NCBI GenBank assembly: GCA_947629525.1
Contig: CANREB010000001.1
Coordinates: forward strand, 62,001-126,000
Direction of reading: 5' to 3'
From: an uncultured Lachnospiraceae bacterium
Lineage (GTDB): Bacteria; Bacillota; Clostridia; Lachnospirales; Lachnospiraceae
DNA length: 64,000 nt
The notes under the pieces were generated by a model. The model was not told the DNA's origin. It did not search any database and was given only the letters and a program-made list of their open reading frames with translations. Made by a program: the position numbers and the translations under genes. Shown piece by piece: positions 26,409 through 35,250 of this stretch (within the stretch, counting starts at the first letter, position 1; each line of letters opens with the position of its first letter).

Positions 26409-28088
26409 TCATATCATCGGGAAACATTTTTTTGCCATAGCCAGTACCGTAACAGCCATGCTTTTCTCTGTAATATTGCCTTTATTAAACAAAGTTTCCA
26501 AGTCTCTTTTCAATTCTTTATCCAATACATCATTCTTTATATTATCAGTATAGTATTGATTTATAAACTTATTGACTTTTTCATTATTATCATACCACAA
26601 ATCTGATGGAGACATTATATCCTTGTTAGTAAGTTTAAATATTTTGCAGAAATATATGTTTAGCAATCTCTGGGTAGTCTTTATCTTCCTAAAAAAAATA
26701 TGGCTCTCCTTAGGCTTTATGCCTCCCCATTTTTCCCATCCGAATTCGGCAGCCTGCGGATATTTAGCCTTTATCCACTTCAAATATATATGGTGTTGTT
26801 TTCTATACTCAAAAGGAATGGAAAAAACTGTGTCAAGAAAATCTACATCCATAAACGGAGACGCGGTTTCTACATATTGCTGTCTTATCATATAGGATGT
26901 CTGTGCACTGAATATTCCTCTTGTATATATTGCAAACATTTCCTGACATGGGTATTCTTTCAAAACAGAATTGTCAAAATCGTACCTCAGCATTTCAGAA
27001 TACCTATGCATTTCAAATCGCGGAGCACTGTAATTGAATTCCTTATCCTTATAAAAGGTCGATAATATTGCATCTCCGGTCATTCCGGTATGTTCAATCC
27101 CAAACATATCTTTATTAAGTGTGTCGAGCATCCTGTCGCCGCCCGAAATACCGTCATACAGCGCTGAACCATTGTTCTCTGACACTATTTTGTCCACATC
27201 CATCATCCATTGCGCATCATCCAATGATTTGAAAATATATTCATGTCTAAGTTTTTCAGCTATTTTTTTTGAGATTTTTTCATCCCTATATCCGTTTTGA
27301 CAGTATGTGACATTGACCTGATCAGTATAACCCATATCATGCGCTACCCATGATACCATACGGCTGTCCAAACCTCCGCTCAAATCGACCAAATGTCTAT
27401 ACCCATATTCCTTATCCTTGTCAAATTCTCTTGCCACAGCCTTCCTGAAGGCAGCATCTACCTTTTCTATGGCTTCTTCTTCTGTTACCCGAATTTCTTT
27501 ATTATTAATAAAATAATATCGTGTACTTTCAGATATTCCATCTTTGATTTTGACAAAACTTCCCGGCTTGACCCTGCGGATCTGCCTTATAAAAGTACTG
27601 TCGTCTATCATATATCCATATGTCATCATATATTTTGCCGCACGTGCGCTAAAATCATATGAAATTCCATTATCGCGCATAAGTTCAACCATATAGTCAA
27701 AGTGATTTGACACTATCCATCTGTTGTCATCAACATAATAATAAAGAGCTCTTACAGATGTATGGTCAACATATATTGTCAATTCCTCCAAAGACTTGTC
27801 ATAAACATACCCGCAAAATCCACCGCGCATCTTTGCCAATGTCTGCTTTAAATCGCTTCCTACAGCATCATAAAAAGCTTTCTGCCATTCCGAGGCAGTA
27901 TTATTGACGAAATACTCCTTGTTATGCACATATCCGTCTAAAAAGCATACTTTGTCTCCACCGTCCATAAACACCTGGTCTTGGGGGAATTTATTTAAAA
28001 GCTTATTGTACTGTAAATATCCATCCATATCCAGATATTCACCCAAACAGCTGATATTTATATTTTTCGCTATGACCCATCCATACAT
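26409..28088 (-). CDS. Asparagine-synthase-like amidotransferase lacking the glutaminase Cys
   Basis: About 559 residues. The C-terminal half is the ATP-binding synthase domain with the PP-loop LSGGLDSRM near residue 245 and later EKWGGIKPKE. The N-terminal half keeps the class II glutaminase fold (GGFCGYVYD, VSNHFDY), but the mature N-terminus is MYGWVIAKN with no Cys at position 2. A start at 28088 fits GGAGAAG upstream; the alternative upstream TTG also gives no Cys. It therefore probably cannot hydrolyse glutamine and would use free ammonia or another donor. In polysaccharide loci such proteins are thought to amidate uronic acids, which fits the neighbouring ManNAc3NAcA genes; this is inference. 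Confidence 0.82.
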   Translation of the reverse strand: MYGWVIAKNINISCLGEYLDMDGYLQYNKLLNKFPQDQVFMDGGDKVCFLDGYVHNKEYFVNNTASEWQKAFYDAVGSDLKQTLAKMRGGFCGYVYDKSLEELTIYVDHTSVRALYYYVDDNRWIVSNHFDYMVELMRDNGISYDFSARAAKYMMTYGYMIDDSTFIRQIRRVKPGSFVKIKDGISESTRYYFINNKEIRVTEEEAIEKVDAAFRKAVAREFDKDKEYGYRHLVDLSGGLDSRMVSWVAHDMGYTDQVNVTYCQNGYRDEKISKKIAEKLRHEYIFKSLDDAQWMMDVDKIVSENNGSALYDGISGGDRMLDTLNKDMFGIEHTGMTGDAILSTFYKDKEFNYSAPRFEMHRYSEMLRYDFDNSVLKEYPCQEMFAIYTRGIFSAQTSYMIRQQYVETASPFMDVDFLDTVFSIPFEYRKQHHIYLKWIKAKYPQAAEFGWEKWGGIKPKESHIFFRKIKTTQRLLNIYFCKIFKLTNKDIMSPSDLWYDNNEKVNKFINQYYTDNIKNDVLDKELKRDLETLFNKGNITEKSMAVTVLAMAKKCFPMI

Positions 28089-28112
28089 ATGCTTCTCCAA
28101 TATATCTATAAT

Positions 28113-29234
28113 TTATTTCTTAACTTTCAAAATGGTCTGTGCCACCTTATCGATTTCATCAGCACTCATATATGGGTGCATTGGTAATGATAAGACCGTT
28201 TGACTTAGCATACTTGCCGTATTAAGATCTGTATACATTTTATTATTGGTCATAAGTACTTTCTGTTCATGCAGCGGCTTGGGGTAATATACCATACTCG
28301 GGATATCATTTTGAGCCAAAATATCTTTTAGCCTGTCTCTCACGCCCGGCATCTTTATAGTGTATTGTGCCCAGCTTGAAACAAAATTTTGTTTTACTGC
28401 CGGAATATCTATCACTTCTGACAGATATTTTGAATAAAGACAGGCAGTTTCATTGACCGCATCTATTTCTTCATTTACAAAAACACCAAACTTTGCCAGT
28501 AAAATCGCTGCCTGAATAGTATCAAGCCTCGAATTTAACCCTATGCGTACATTATCATATTTATTATCACCTTTTCCATGTACTTTATAAGACTCTATCA
28601 ATTCCGCCCATTCGTCATTATTGGTAAATACAGCGCCTCCATCGCCATAACATCCGAGAGGCTTTGCCGGAAAGAATGATGTGGTGGAAATATCGCCGAA
28701 GCTGCATGCCATTTTATCACCTATTTTCCCACCAAATCCCTGTGCGCCATCTTCTAACAACAACATATCATACTTTTGTGTTATCGCCCTGATAGCAGGG
28801 AAATCCGCAGGCTGCCCGAATAAATCCACTGCAATCACTGCTTTTGGCACAAGTCTGCCTTCGTCTGTCACCGCAAGAATCGCTTCCTCCAATGACTTGG
28901 CGGACATATTGAATGTATCGGCATCGACATCAACAAATACAGGCACTGCTCTTACCCATGGCACGACCTCTGCTGTGGAAAAAAACGTAAAGTCAGGGAC
29001 AAATACCGCGTCGTTTTCTCCTATTCCCCATGCCATTAACGCAAGCTGCAGGGCATCCGTACCGTTAGCGCAGGTAATGCAGTGTCTAACTCCCACATAT
29101 TCGGCAAGCTTCTCTTCAAGCTGTCTGACAGGCTCGCCGCCGATAAAACGACTTTCCAGCAGAACGCTCTGTATTGCATTGTCGATCGCTGTCCTGTTAT
29201 TTAAGTATTGTGCTTTTAAATCCCTGAATTCCAT
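28113..29234 (-). CDS. wbpE: DegT/DnrJ/EryC1 aminotransferase, WbpE-like
   Basis: 373 residues, fold-type I PLP enzyme. LLEDGAQ (Asp162) stacks with the cofactor, and Lys191 in SFFPAKPLG forms the Schiff base. CANGTDALQLA near 55-65 binds the phosphate. With the neighbouring oxidoreductase, acetyltransferase and 2-epimerase this is the WbpB/WbpE step: the 3-keto group of UDP-GlcNAc3KA is aminated from glutamate. Four genes, 29238-31991, are packed with gaps of 16 bases or fewer upstream. GGAGAATG precedes the ATG at 29234. Confidence 0.9.
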   Translation of the reverse strand: MEFRDLKAQYLNNRTAIDNAIQSVLLESRFIGGEPVRQLEEKLAEYVGVRHCITCANGTDALQLALMAWGIGENDAVFVPDFTFFSTAEVVPWVRAVPVFVDVDADTFNMSAKSLEEAILAVTDEGRLVPKAVIAVDLFGQPADFPAIRAITQKYDMLLLEDGAQGFGGKIGDKMACSFGDISTTSFFPAKPLGCYGDGGAVFTNNDEWAELIESYKVHGKGDNKYDNVRIGLNSRLDTIQAAILLAKFGVFVNEEIDAVNETACLYSKYLSEVIDIPAVKQNFVSSWAQYTIKMPGVRDRLKDILAQNDIPSMVYYPKPLHEQKVLMTNNKMYTDLNTASMLSQTVLSLPMHPYMSADEIDKVAQTILKVKK

Positions 29235-29237
29235 TAT

Positions 29238-29831
29238 TCATTCTCCTTTTTTACTTTGACGGATCCCCCGTCCTTCGGTGTGCTCATACTTCCTGCCGCA
29301 ATCGGGACAGCACAAGTCTTCCCCTAAAACCTGTCCGCATTGACACACCCATCCAGTCTGTCTCGCGGGAACTCCCATCATCAGTGCATGCGGCAGTACA
29401 TCTGTTGTTACGACTGCTCCTGCGGCAATAGTGCAGTAGCTGCCCAGTTCATGATCACAGACTATCGTTGCGTTTGCACCGATAGTCGCTCCCTTACGGA
29501 CCAAAGTATGTTTATACCCGGTCTTTCCTTTTGGAAACTGAGCACGCGGTGTCAAATCATTGGTAAACACCATGGACGGACCGCAGAATACGCCTTCCTC
29601 CAATTCCACGCCCTCATATACCGCAACATTGTTTTGGATCTTACAGTTGTTACCGATACGCACATTATTGGATATATTCACATTCTGCCCTATCGTACAG
29701 TTGGATCCTATTCTTGCGCCGCTTTGTATATGGCAGAAATGCCATATCTTTGTTCCGCTGCCGATCTGCACATCATCGTCCACATAACTGCTTTCATGAA
29801 CATAATATCCATCCATTTTGAATTTCTCCAT
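29238..29831 (-). CDS. wbpD: Hexapeptide-repeat N-acetyltransferase, WbpD-like
   Basis: 197 residues. Residues 15-165 are left-handed beta-helix repeats ([29 protein letters not shown]), with [13 protein letters not shown] at the end of the helix. The C-terminus is a small zinc ribbon (CQCG then CCPDCG), seen in this subfamily. It should acetylate the 3-amino group of UDP-GlcNAc3NA with acetyl-CoA, after WbpE. The ATG at 29831 overlaps the previous stop as TGATG. An alternative ATG at 29816 has GGAG upstream and would give a protein five residues shorter. Confidence 0.88.
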   Translation of the reverse strand: MEKFKMDGYYVHESSYVDDDVQIGSGTKIWHFCHIQSGARIGSNCTIGQNVNISNNVRIGNNCKIQNNVAVYEGVELEEGVFCGPSMVFTNDLTPRAQFPKGKTGYKHTLVRKGATIGANATIVCDHELGSYCTIAAGAVVTTDVLPHALMMGVPARQTGWVCQCGQVLGEDLCCPDCGRKYEHTEGRGIRQSKKGE

Positions 29832-30910
29832 CAGTTATTGTCAAACCTGCCCGCAAAATCTGTTGTTGCACACGCTGTTAGCGGCAGTTTTACAATACTC
29901 CTGCTGTAAGCAGATCTATATATTGCAAGTACCAGTTCCAATGCACGTTTTCCTGCTTCAGCGTCAACATATGGTTTCGTATTATTCTCAATCGACCTGA
30001 TCACATCCGCATACAGGGGGGTATGACCATATCCGTACACATTGGGGGGATTTTCATGAAACTGCCTCTTTACTTCATCAGGGTCATCAAGCATATCAGA
30101 AAACCGCCATTCTTCAATGACGTTGACCGACTGCCCCCCTGCCTTGACGGTTCCTTTCTCTCCAAAAAGGTATAATGTTTCTTCAAGATTCTTTGGATAA
30201 ATATCAGTAGTTCCTTCTACTATCCCATATGCTCCGTTCTTAAACTTTATCAGTGCGATCCCCAGATCTTCTGCCTCGATGTAATCGTGATGAAGCCTGT
30301 CTGTCATTCCCACTACTTCTTCGATCTCATCACCCATCATCCAGCGCAGCAGGTCGATATTATGAATACACTGGTTCATCAGCGCACCACCGTCCTGTTC
30401 CCAAGTTCCGCGCCAATTGGCGCGTGCGTAATATTCGTAGTCCCTGCACCATCTTATATGCGCTGTACCGTAAAACATCCTGCCAAATCTGTTCTTATCC
30501 ACCGCTTCTCTTATTTTCTGTATTGATTTGTTGAATCTGTTCTGATGGCAGGCACATACCTTTAAATTTAACCTGTTTGATTTTTCAATGATCTTATCCG
30601 CATCCTCTATGGACAGCGCAATAGGCTTTTCAATGATCAAATTGCATCCGTAATCCATACAGTCCAATGCAATCTGTGCATGTTTCCCGCTTTCCGTAGC
30701 GATTGCTGCCAGTACAGGCTTTTCTTTTTCAAGCATTTCATGATGATCAGTATATTGCCTGACCTCATCGCCTAAATCGAATTTTAACTTTTTGTCTCTC
30801 ATATTCGCGGCTGATGTATCGCATATTGCCGCTATTTCAAGACCATTAGCTTTTGCCGCCGCAATATGGTTAGGTGATATTCTTCCGCAGCCTATCAATG
30901 CATATTTCAT
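29831..30910 (-). CDS. wbpB: Gfo/Idh/MocA oxidoreductase, WbpB-like
   Basis: About 359 residues. [17 protein letters not shown] is the N-terminal NAD Rossmann motif, and IIEKPIAL contains the EKP motif that carries the catalytic Lys of the family. [20 protein letters not shown] is the substrate-side helix. In the Wbp pathway this enzyme oxidises UDP-GlcNAcA at C3, with 2-oxoglutarate recycling the NADH. The frame is open to 30949, but the ATG at 30910 has an excellent GAGGAG upstream. It overlaps the WbpD-like gene by one base. Confidence 0.9.
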   Translation of the reverse strand: MKYALIGCGRISPNHIAAAKANGLEIAAICDTSAANMRDKKLKFDLGDEVRQYTDHHEMLEKEKPVLAAIATESGKHAQIALDCMDYGCNLIIEKPIALSIEDADKIIEKSNRLNLKVCACHQNRFNKSIQKIREAVDKNRFGRMFYGTAHIRWCRDYEYYARANWRGTWEQDGGALMNQCIHNIDLLRWMMGDEIEEVVGMTDRLHHDYIEAEDLGIALIKFKNGAYGIVEGTTDIYPKNLEETLYLFGEKGTVKAGGQSVNVIEEWRFSDMLDDPDEVKRQFHENPPNVYGYGHTPLYADVIRSIENNTKPYVDAEAGKRALELVLAIYRSAYSRSIVKLPLTACATTDFAGRFDNN

Positions 30911-30926
30911 GTTCAACTCCTCAATT

Positions 30927-31991
30927 TTATATAAATCTATGTTCTTCAAGCAGATCTGCTATTTTTCTTGCGGCATGACCATCACCGTAAAATTTAGGTC
31001 TTTTACATTCATCGACCCTGACTGCTTCTTTTGCAAATGTTAATGCCGCTTCAACGCTTTTACTATCTTCAGGATTTAATTTCAGAATCCAGTTATCTTT
31101 AACCAAATCGTCCCAAATATCTAAGTCGATCATAAAAATACATTTTGCCCCGGCAAAAGACGACTCCTTGGAAACTCCACCCGAATCAGTGACAATAAGT
31201 CGTGCGCTGTTCATCAGCGAAATCATCTCCATATATCCGACCGGCTCAATTATCTGCAGGTTGCCAATAGACTTTAATTCATCCCATAATCCAAAACTTT
31301 TCAGACATTTTTGCGTTCTCGGATGCATTGGACACACAATTTTCCCATCAAGCTTTTTAATAAATTCAATAATGCTTAACATCCTCGCTCTGCTTTCCGT
31401 ATTTTCCTGTCTGTGCCACGTCATTAAGATAATTTCTTCCGATACTTTTTTGTTTTCTGTATTCATTGACATAAATGTATCGTACATGATATCGCCCGTC
31501 AAAAACGCTTTGTCTTTCATTCCTTCTTTGCCGGCATCTTCCATAGATACTTTATCCGAGCAAAATAATATATCCGACAAATGATCTGCCACGATCCGAT
31601 TACATTCTTCCGGATTTTCCTTGTGATAAGTCCTTACTCCGCCTTCGACATGCGCCATAGGTATATTCAATTTTGACGCCGTCAACGCGCCTGCCAAAGT
31701 AGTATCCGTATCGCCATATATTATTACCAAGCCGGGTCTTAACTTATCCAATTCCTTTTCTAACCCGAGCATCACATTCGATGTTATTTCGGCATGACTT
31801 CCGCTCCCTGCTTTCAAATTTAAATCAGGCTGCGGAATATTCAATTCCCGAAAAAAAACCTCTGACATATTTGTATCATAATGCTGCCCGCTGTGGATAA
31901 TACATTGTTCGTAATTTCTTTTTTTTAATTCATGATAAAGCGGGGCTAATTTAATAAACTGTGGTCTGTTACCAACTACATGTACGATCAT
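30927..31991 (-). CDS. wbpI: UDP-N-acetylglucosamine 2-epimerase family, WbpI-like
   Basis: 354 residues, GT-B fold of the WecB family. VVGNRPQFIKLAPL opens the protein, IIHSGQHYDTNMSEVFF follows, and MAHVEGGVRTYHKENPEE and VTDSGGVSKES supply the catalytic acid/base and UDP-binding residues. In a WbpB/D/E setting it should convert UDP-GlcNAc3NAcA to UDP-ManNAc3NAcA as WbpI does, rather than make UDP-ManNAc. It starts 7 bases after the GT4 stop, in the first operon to the left of the promoter at 33148-33176. Confidence 0.9.
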   Translation of the reverse strand: MIVHVVGNRPQFIKLAPLYHELKKRNYEQCIIHSGQHYDTNMSEVFFRELNIPQPDLNLKAGSGSHAEITSNVMLGLEKELDKLRPGLVIIYGDTDTTLAGALTASKLNIPMAHVEGGVRTYHKENPEECNRIVADHLSDILFCSDKVSMEDAGKEGMKDKAFLTGDIMYDTFMSMNTENKKVSEEIILMTWHRQENTESRARMLSIIEFIKKLDGKIVCPMHPRTQKCLKSFGLWDELKSIGNLQIIEPVGYMEMISLMNSARLIVTDSGGVSKESSFAGAKCIFMIDLDIWDDLVKDNWILKLNPEDSKSVEAALTFAKEAVRVDECKRPKFYGDGHAARKIADLLEEHRFI

Positions 31992-31998
31992 ATCAATC

Positions 31999-33105
31999 TC
32001 AGCTTTCTATATAATCTATAATCGGGGCTAACGCTGACTTCATACTGACATTATCAATCGCATATCCCCTGATCCTCTTTGCTACGTCTTTTTTTTCAAT
32101 ATTGTTCTCAGTTATTCTCTCATAAAAGTCTATGATTTCTGAAATATCCACCGTCCGCGGACTGTTTTCGAAAACTTTTGCATATTTATATTTATTATCC
32201 AATACGTCTATCTCGCACCCTGTTATAAGAGGCATACCCTTAGCTAAACATTCTCTTGTTTTTAAAGCTCCAAGTTTACCATAGTAACCCAATTTGTACA
32301 TTCCAAATGAAGCCAGTGCGATATCACTCTCATCGTACAGTTTATCCAGTGCTTCTCCTGACATTGTCGGATAAAATCTGACGGTGTCCTCCAACCTGTA
32401 CTTGTTAACCGACTCCTGATATTTCTCCTTTTCAGGACCATTACCTACCAAAAGCAGTCTGATCTCATATGCTCTCTCATTTTTGGTACAGTAATCATGC
32501 AATCCTTCTATAATACGCTCATAGCCGTGATGCCTCTGCATATATGCAACACCTATCAGAGTTATTTTATTTTTTTTATATTCTCCTTTTACTATAGGAA
32601 TATTATCAACATTTATACCGTTTATAGTGCATATCGCAGGAACTCCAAATATTTCTTTATCGTCCGTATACGTGACAAACCGATCAACATATTTTTTTAA
32701 TTTTCTCCTATATATAAGTTCCTTCAGGTAAAAGGGCCACGCGTTCCATTTGCCAAAATCATCCTTATCATACGGATATGTGAAAATTTCTATTATGATC
32801 CTGCAAGAAGGGTATTTTTCCTTAATTTGCCGCATAAAACCAACATATGCCCGATCCGCAACCGTTCTGCGGATATAAAGAAAATCCGGAGCATCTATCA
32901 TTTCAAGTGCTTGCTTATAGTTCCGTTTTATCGAGCAAAATGGAAACAATCCTATTATCCTTTCCGGCAGCGATCTTGTGGGTGTTTCTATCTCCGCTTC
33001 CGTTATATCACAAAACTTCGCAAATTCTTCCATCTGCATATCGATTTTTTTGCTCACACCAATTGATGCGCGACCTTGGAAATGAACATAATAACCCTTT
33101 TTCAT
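31999..33105 (-). CDS. GT4 family glycosyltransferase, first gene of the leftward operon
   Basis: 368 residues. A donor-domain start ITLIGVAYMQRHHGYERIIEGL and VRFYPTMSGEALDKLYDESDIAL are recognisable; the E-x7-E motif is degenerate (FGMYKLGYYGKLGALKTRECL), as in many bacterial family 4 members. As the first gene before wbpI-type genes it may use the UDP-mannuronate product, but this is only positional. The ATG at 33105 has GAGGTAA upstream, and a strong promoter lies 43-71 bases further upstream. Confidence 0.8.
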   Translation of the reverse strand: MKKGYYVHFQGRASIGVSKKIDMQMEEFAKFCDITEAEIETPTRSLPERIIGLFPFCSIKRNYKQALEMIDAPDFLYIRRTVADRAYVGFMRQIKEKYPSCRIIIEIFTYPYDKDDFGKWNAWPFYLKELIYRRKLKKYVDRFVTYTDDKEIFGVPAICTINGINVDNIPIVKGEYKKNKITLIGVAYMQRHHGYERIIEGLHDYCTKNERAYEIRLLLVGNGPEKEKYQESVNKYRLEDTVRFYPTMSGEALDKLYDESDIALASFGMYKLGYYGKLGALKTRECLAKGMPLITGCEIDVLDNKYKYAKVFENSPRTVDISEIIDFYERITENNIEKKDVAKRIRGYAIDNVSMKSALAPIIDYIES

Positions 33106-33147
33106 TAAATTACCTCTAATGTCAAAATTTACCCAAACACTTTATAA

Positions 33148-33176
33148 ATTATATCATAATTGCATCATCATTGCAA
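33148..33176 (-). promoter_or_regulatory. Sigma-A-type promoter of the leftward operon
   Basis: On the minus strand -35 TTGCAA (33171-33176) and a perfect -10 TATAAT (33148-33153) have a 17-base spacer. Predicted transcription starts near 33141, about 36 bases before the GT4 ATG at 33105. Confidence 0.82.
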
Positions 33177-33335
33177 ATCAATAGTTCTTCTCTTGAGCCT
33201 TTTTGAGCTTCCAAAATTCGTTTTTTCAACCGGCATTAGCAGAATACTTTGCAATATAAGCTTGGCGGTTAATAGTGCAAAAATTGAAAAAAGTCAAAAA
33301 AGTTAAAATTGTAAAATCTTTCAGTATATGATATA

Positions 33336-33341
33336 TATAAT
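33336..33341 (+). promoter_or_regulatory. Tentative -10 element for the plus-strand operon
   Basis: TATAAT about 70 bases before the ATG at 33412, within an alternating TA stretch. The base composition makes chance matches likely, and the best -35-like element (TTGTAA at 33309) is spaced 21 bases away. Confidence 0.3.
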
Positions 33342-33411
33342 ATTGTAGATTGTTTTCGTTTTATCATTTTTGCGGTCAAATTTTTCGTTTATAGAGAATG
33401 AGAGGTGTATT

Positions 33412-34530
33412 ATGATGGGATATCAGATATGCAGCTGCTGCGTTATGGATACGTCAGATCCCGATATCATATTTGATGATCAAGGAGTCTGTAACCACTG
33501 CAAAGGGGCTAAGAAAAAACTGCGTAAAATAGAAGTTCAAAGACGTAATTTTGACATCGATGCTTTCAGCGCTAAAGTGAAGACGGCGGGAAAGGGCAAA
33601 AAATATGACTGTATTGTCGGCATCAGCGGCGGCGTGGACAGCTGCTATGTCATGTATCTGGTCAAAAAAATGGGACTGCGTCCTCTGGCGGTTCATATTG
33701 ATAATGGATGGGATTCTGAACTTGCTGTACAAAATATAAAAAATCTGCTCGAAAAACTGGAAATAGATTTGTATACCTATGTCGTAGACTGGCAGGAATT
33801 CCGTTCATTGCAGCTGGCTTTTTTCAGAGCCTCTACTCCGGACTGTGAAATTCCCACAGATCATATGATCTTCCCTGTCATGGGCATGATGGCACATAAA
33901 TACAAATGCAAATATATCATTATGGGACACAATAATGCATCAGAAAGTATACTGCCGCACAGTTGGTCTCAAGGACATTTCGATTGGCACTATATCCGTT
34001 CCGTATATAAAATGTATGGGGATAATTCTCACGGATTAAAGAGCTTCCCATATTTCAGCCGACCGGATTACGATTATTTTACGCGAAAATTTATTTGGTT
34101 TGACATCCTTGATTACATTGACTATAACAAAGAAAACGCCAAAAAATTTTTACAGGAGAATTATGAGTGGAGAGATTATGGCGGCAAGCATTATGAGTCT
34201 TTTTATACCAGATTTTATCAAACCTATATATTACCTGTAAAATTTGGGTATGATAAGCGCAGAATGCATCTGTCCAGTCTGATCGCGGCAGGTCAGATGA
34301 GCCGGAGCGAAGCACTCGAAGTCCTTAAGACACCTCCATACGATGACAGCACAATAGAACGTGACATTGAATATTTCCTTGAAAAAATGCAGATCACCAG
34401 AGAAGAATTTGATAAGATTATGAGCAGCAAACCGCTGCATTATGAGGACTATCCCAATAACGAGAATGATCTGACAGGAAAAATCATCAAAAAGCTCTCA
34501 AAAATGTTTGGCGGGGGGAACGATCAATGA
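33412..34530 (+). CDS. wbpG: N-acetyl sugar amidotransferase, WbpG/PseA-like
   Basis: About 372 residues. A Cys-rich N-terminus (CSCCVMD ... CNHC) looks metal-binding, and GISGGVDSCYVMYLV is the ATP-pyrophosphatase PP-loop. YIIMGHNNASES and HLSSLIAAGQMSR follow as in WbpG and PseA. With HisH and HisF paralogues this enzyme turns an acetamido sugar into an acetamidino sugar, ammonia being channelled from HisH. The upstream UDP-ManNAc3NAcA genes suggest the Pseudomonas O5-type product with a 3-acetamidino group. The frame opens earlier at a TTG (33370), but the ATG at 33412 has AGAGG at the right distance. Confidence 0.9.
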   Translation: MMGYQICSCCVMDTSDPDIIFDDQGVCNHCKGAKKKLRKIEVQRRNFDIDAFSAKVKTAGKGKKYDCIVGISGGVDSCYVMYLVKKMGLRPLAVHIDNGWDSELAVQNIKNLLEKLEIDLYTYVVDWQEFRSLQLAFFRASTPDCEIPTDHMIFPVMGMMAHKYKCKYIIMGHNNASESILPHSWSQGHFDWHYIRSVYKMYGDNSHGLKSFPYFSRPDYDYFTRKFIWFDILDYIDYNKENAKKFLQENYEWRDYGGKHYESFYTRFYQTYILPVKFGYDKRRMHLSSLIAAGQMSRSEALEVLKTPPYDDSTIERDIEYFLEKMQITREEFDKIMSSKPLHYEDYPNNENDLTGKIIKKLSKMFGGGNDQ

Positions 34531-34628
34531 AAAAGATCATTAAAAAGGTTATATTCGGCTGCATATATTTGGTGGAGGACATCGTTCATATATGGCACTT
34601 TCATATTCATAAACAATGGAGATCCTAG
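34527..34628 (+). CDS. Small 33-residue protein between amidotransferase and HisH
   Basis: The ATG overlaps the amidotransferase stop as ATGA (34527-34530) and the frame closes with TAG at 34626-34628, three bases before the hisH ATG. The peptide starts MKKIIKK, has a hydrophobic stretch VIFGCIYLVEDIV and a His-rich end (HIWHFHIH). It could be a membrane-tethered or metal-binding microprotein, or just a translational coupler. I recognise no family. Confidence 0.4.
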   Translation: MKKIIKKVIFGCIYLVEDIVHIWHFHIHKQWRS

Positions 34629-34631
34629 AGC

Positions 34632-35243
34632 ATGATAGCAATAGTAGATTACGGAATGGGAAATCTTAACTCTGTAAAAAATATGCTGAAATATCTTGGA
34701 TATGACAGTAAAGTGACCGGAGACATATCCGGGATAGAGTCGGCGGATAAATTGATCCTGCCGGGAGTCGGCAATTTCGGCAGGGCAATGGAGATCATCA
34801 GACACTCCGGGCTGACAGATGTTTTGAATTATAAGGTTCTGGAGAAAAAAACGCCGATCTTGGGAATCTGTCTTGGCATGCAGCTTTTGATGGAATACAG
34901 CGAAGAGGGGGAATGCGAGGGTCTTTGCTGGATCCCGGGAACGGTGAAAAAATTCGCATTTCCCGATCAACCGGAACTTAAAATACCACATATGGGATGG
35001 GACTATATTGAAAAGCAGAAGGATTCACCGCTGCTTGCCGATTCTGCAGACGACGGGAGATATTATTTCGTTCATTCTTATTATGTGACGTGTACGGAAC
35101 GGAACGATGCGGCAGCGATGACGGAATACGGTATCCGTTTTGATTCCGTCGTGCAGAGAGACAATATTATGGGAACGCAGTTCCATCCGGAAAAAAGCCA
35201 CCGTTTTGGTATGAAGATCCTCGATAATTTTGCGAAAGGATGA
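34632..35243 (+). CDS. hisH: HisH-like glutamine amidotransferase (sugar amidination type)
   Basis: 203 residues, class I glutaminase. The catalytic Cys is in GICLGMQLL near residue 80, and GTQFHPEKSHRFG holds the His and Glu of the triad. DYGMGNLNSV at the N-terminus is the oxyanion-side motif typical of HisH. It makes ammonia from glutamine for its HisF partner. No other histidine genes are near, so this paralogue (HisH2 type) serves the glycan pathway, not histidine synthesis. The ATG at 34632 has a GGAG about 10 bases upstream. Confidence 0.92.
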   Translation: MIAIVDYGMGNLNSVKNMLKYLGYDSKVTGDISGIESADKLILPGVGNFGRAMEIIRHSGLTDVLNYKVLEKKTPILGICLGMQLLMEYSEEGECEGLCWIPGTVKKFAFPDQPELKIPHMGWDYIEKQKDSPLLADSADDGRYYFVHSYYVTCTERNDAAAMTEYGIRFDSVVQRDNIMGTQFHPEKSHRFGMKILDNFAKG

Positions 35244-35250
35244 AACATTT

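Larger units (their letters stand above)
33106..33411. other. Divergent intergenic region, A/T-rich, with promoters both ways
   Basis: These 306 bases separate the leftward operon from the plus-strand amidotransferase operon and are the longest non-coding stretch in the window. They contain a clear minus-strand promoter (33148-33176). For the plus strand I see a TATAAT at 33336-33341 in a run of TA repeats but no good -35 at the right distance, so that promoter is tentative. No inverted repeat resembling an operator or terminator was obvious, and no open frame with a ribosome site is present. Confidence 0.6.

Noticed and set aside
28681..29259. A 192-codon plus-strand open frame rich in Ser and Pro
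   Set aside because: It is the complement of the WbpE-like aminotransferase gene, whose motifs and ribosome site are clear.
30011..30139. G6 and C6 runs in the WbpB-like gene as phase-variation tracts
   Set aside because: Runs of six are expected by chance at this composition and the gene is intact; only the runs of 7 to 10 were kept as observations.
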